From positions 1 to 14,310 of the forward strand of contig JAEWCI010000329.1 in assembly GCA_023390705.1 (NCBI GenBank): a stretch of DNA of 14,310 nt, written 5' to 3'. Below the pieces are notes generated by a model that was not told where the DNA came from, ran no database searches, and worked only from the letters and a program-made list of their open reading frames with translations. A program made the translations under genes and the position numbers. Every line of letters starts with the position of its first letter. The stretch's first letter is position 1. This document shows positions 13,404 to 14,310 of this stretch, piece after piece. The DNA comes from Pseudomonadota bacterium (lineage in GTDB: Bacteria > Pseudomonadota > Alphaproteobacteria > Acetobacterales > Acetobacteraceae).

Positions 13404-14310
13404 ATGATCATTGTGGACAGGAAGCTGCACGAGCGCGCGGCGGAAGGGCGGCCGATCCGTGTCGGCATGGTAGGCGCGGGCTTCATGGCCCATGGCATCG
13501 CCAATCAGATCGTGAATTCCGTGCCGGGGATGAGGCTGGCGGCCATCGCCAACCGCAGCCCGCAGCGGGCGCTGCACGCCTATGCCGAAGCCGGCGTGAC
13601 GGACGCGATGGAAGTGAGCGGTTCGGGGGCGCTGGAGGATTGCCTGCGCACCGGCCGCCCGGCGGTGACCGGCGATGCCCTGCTGCTGGCCGAGGCCGAG
13701 GGTATCGACTGCCTGCTGGAAGTGACCGGCGCGGTGGAGCATGGCGCGCAGGTGATCCTGCGGGCGATTGAACGAGGCCGGCATGTCGTGACGATGAATG
13801 CCGAACTGGACGGCACGGTGGGCCCCATCCTGCAGCACTACGCCCGGAAGACGGGCGCCATCCTCAGCGTCAGTGACGGCGATCAGCCGGGGGTGCAGAT
13901 GAACCTGGTGCGCTACGTGCGCTCCATCGGGCTGACGCCACTGCTCTGCGGCAACATCAAGGGGCTGCAGGACCCTTACCGCAACCCGACGACCCAGGCC
14001 GGCTTCGCCGCGCGCTGGGGACAGAACCCGTATATGGTCACGAGCTTCGCCGATGGCACCAAGATCAGCTTCGAGCAGGCCATCGTGGCGAATGCCACCG
14101 GCATGTCCGTGGCCCGGCGCGGCATGTTGGGGCTGGAACACCCTGGCCATGTTGACGAACTGACCCAGCGCTACGATCCCGACATGCTGCGCGCCCATGG
14201 CGGCATCGTGGTATATGTGGTTGGCAGCAAGCGGGGGCCGGGCGTGTTCGTGCTGGCATCGCATGACGACCCGAAGCAGCGCGACTACCTGAACCTCTAT
14301 AAGATGGGGG
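13404..14310 (+). CDS. NAD(P)-dependent oxidoreductase, homoserine-dehydrogenase-like (partial, runs off the right edge)
   Basis: The reading frame is open from an ATG at 13404, with CAGGAA about eight bases upstream, to the end of the window: 302 codons and no stop. RVGMVGAGFMAHGIANQI (19-36) is an NAD(P)-binding Rossmann loop, followed by IANRSPQRA after strand 2. LLEVTGAVEHGAQVILRAIE and HVVTMNAELDGTVG are typical of homoserine-dehydrogenase-like or Gfo/Idh-like folds. From memory, proteins of this sort often carry a C-terminal SAF domain and occur in polysaccharide or branched-sugar gene clusters; that part lies beyond the edge. It follows the RfbC-like gene by 61 bases in the same direction, so the pair is probably co-transcribed and acts on a nucleotide-linked or free sugar derivative. 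The substrate is not known. Confidence 0.75.
   Translation, partial: MIIVDRKLHERAAEGRPIRVGMVGAGFMAHGIANQIVNSVPGMRLAAIANRSPQRALHAYAEAGVTDAMEVSGSGALEDCLRTGRPAVTGDALLLAEAEGIDCLLEVTGAVEHGAQVILRAIERGRHVVTMNAELDGTVGPILQHYARKTGAILSVSDGDQPGVQMNLVRYVRSIGLTPLLCGNIKGLQDPYRNPTTQAGFAARWGQNPYMVTSFADGTKISFEQAIVANATGMSVARRGMLGLEHPGHVDELTQRYDPDMLRAHGGIVVYVVGSKRGPGVFVLASHDDPKQRDYLNLYKMG

Overview
The window is GC-rich, densely packed bacterial chromosome with 12 complete or near-complete protein genes plus short fragments at both edges. Very high GC, long antisense open frames, ATGA stop/start overlaps, a Bug-type tripartite tricarboxylate transporter (TTT) binding protein and dispersed palindromes in the intergenic gaps all suggest an alphaproteobacterium, perhaps a Roseomonas-like member of the Acetobacteraceae. 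The taxonomic guess is an inference from style, not from a marker gene. I see no rRNA, tRNA, transposase, integrase or CRISPR array.

Region 1 (1-2387, +) is the end of an acyl-CoA operon: the last codons of an unknown upstream gene, an enoyl-CoA hydratase/isomerase and an AMP-forming acyl-CoA synthetase, each joined to the next by a 4-base ATGA overlap. It could activate a carboxylic acid to its CoA ester and hydrate the derived enoyl-CoA.

Region 2 (2490-8945) alternates strands gene by gene. A GMC flavin alcohol dehydrogenase (-) is divergent from a D-2-hydroxyacid/glycolate-type FAD dehydrogenase (+). A TauD/TfdA-type dioxygenase (-) is divergent from an M20 dipeptidase (+). A short SDR-like protein that has lost its catalytic residues (-) follows. 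The divergent gap at 4135-4158 carries a clean dyad (a weaker one lies at 6858-6899), and the convergent gaps carry hairpins and dispersed-repeat-like palindromes. This looks like a set of separate catabolic units.

Region 3 (9067-12650, +) is the most interesting part. It is a tight four-gene operon: two tandem paralogous amidohydrolase-2 (ACMSD/decarboxylase-like) enzymes, a small Rieske [2Fe-2S] protein with an unusually long inter-motif loop, and an exported TTT substrate-binding protein. I know of no characterised pathway with exactly this set. The simplest reading is binding of a carboxylated, possibly aromatic, compound in the periplasm, followed by metal-dependent decarboxylation or hydrolysis, with a redox step using the Rieske protein.

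Region 4 (12725 to the end, +) changes theme to sugar-nucleotide or surface-polysaccharide chemistry: an RmlC/RfbC-like 3,5-epimerase and a homoserine-dehydrogenase-like NAD(P) oxidoreductase that runs off the right edge.
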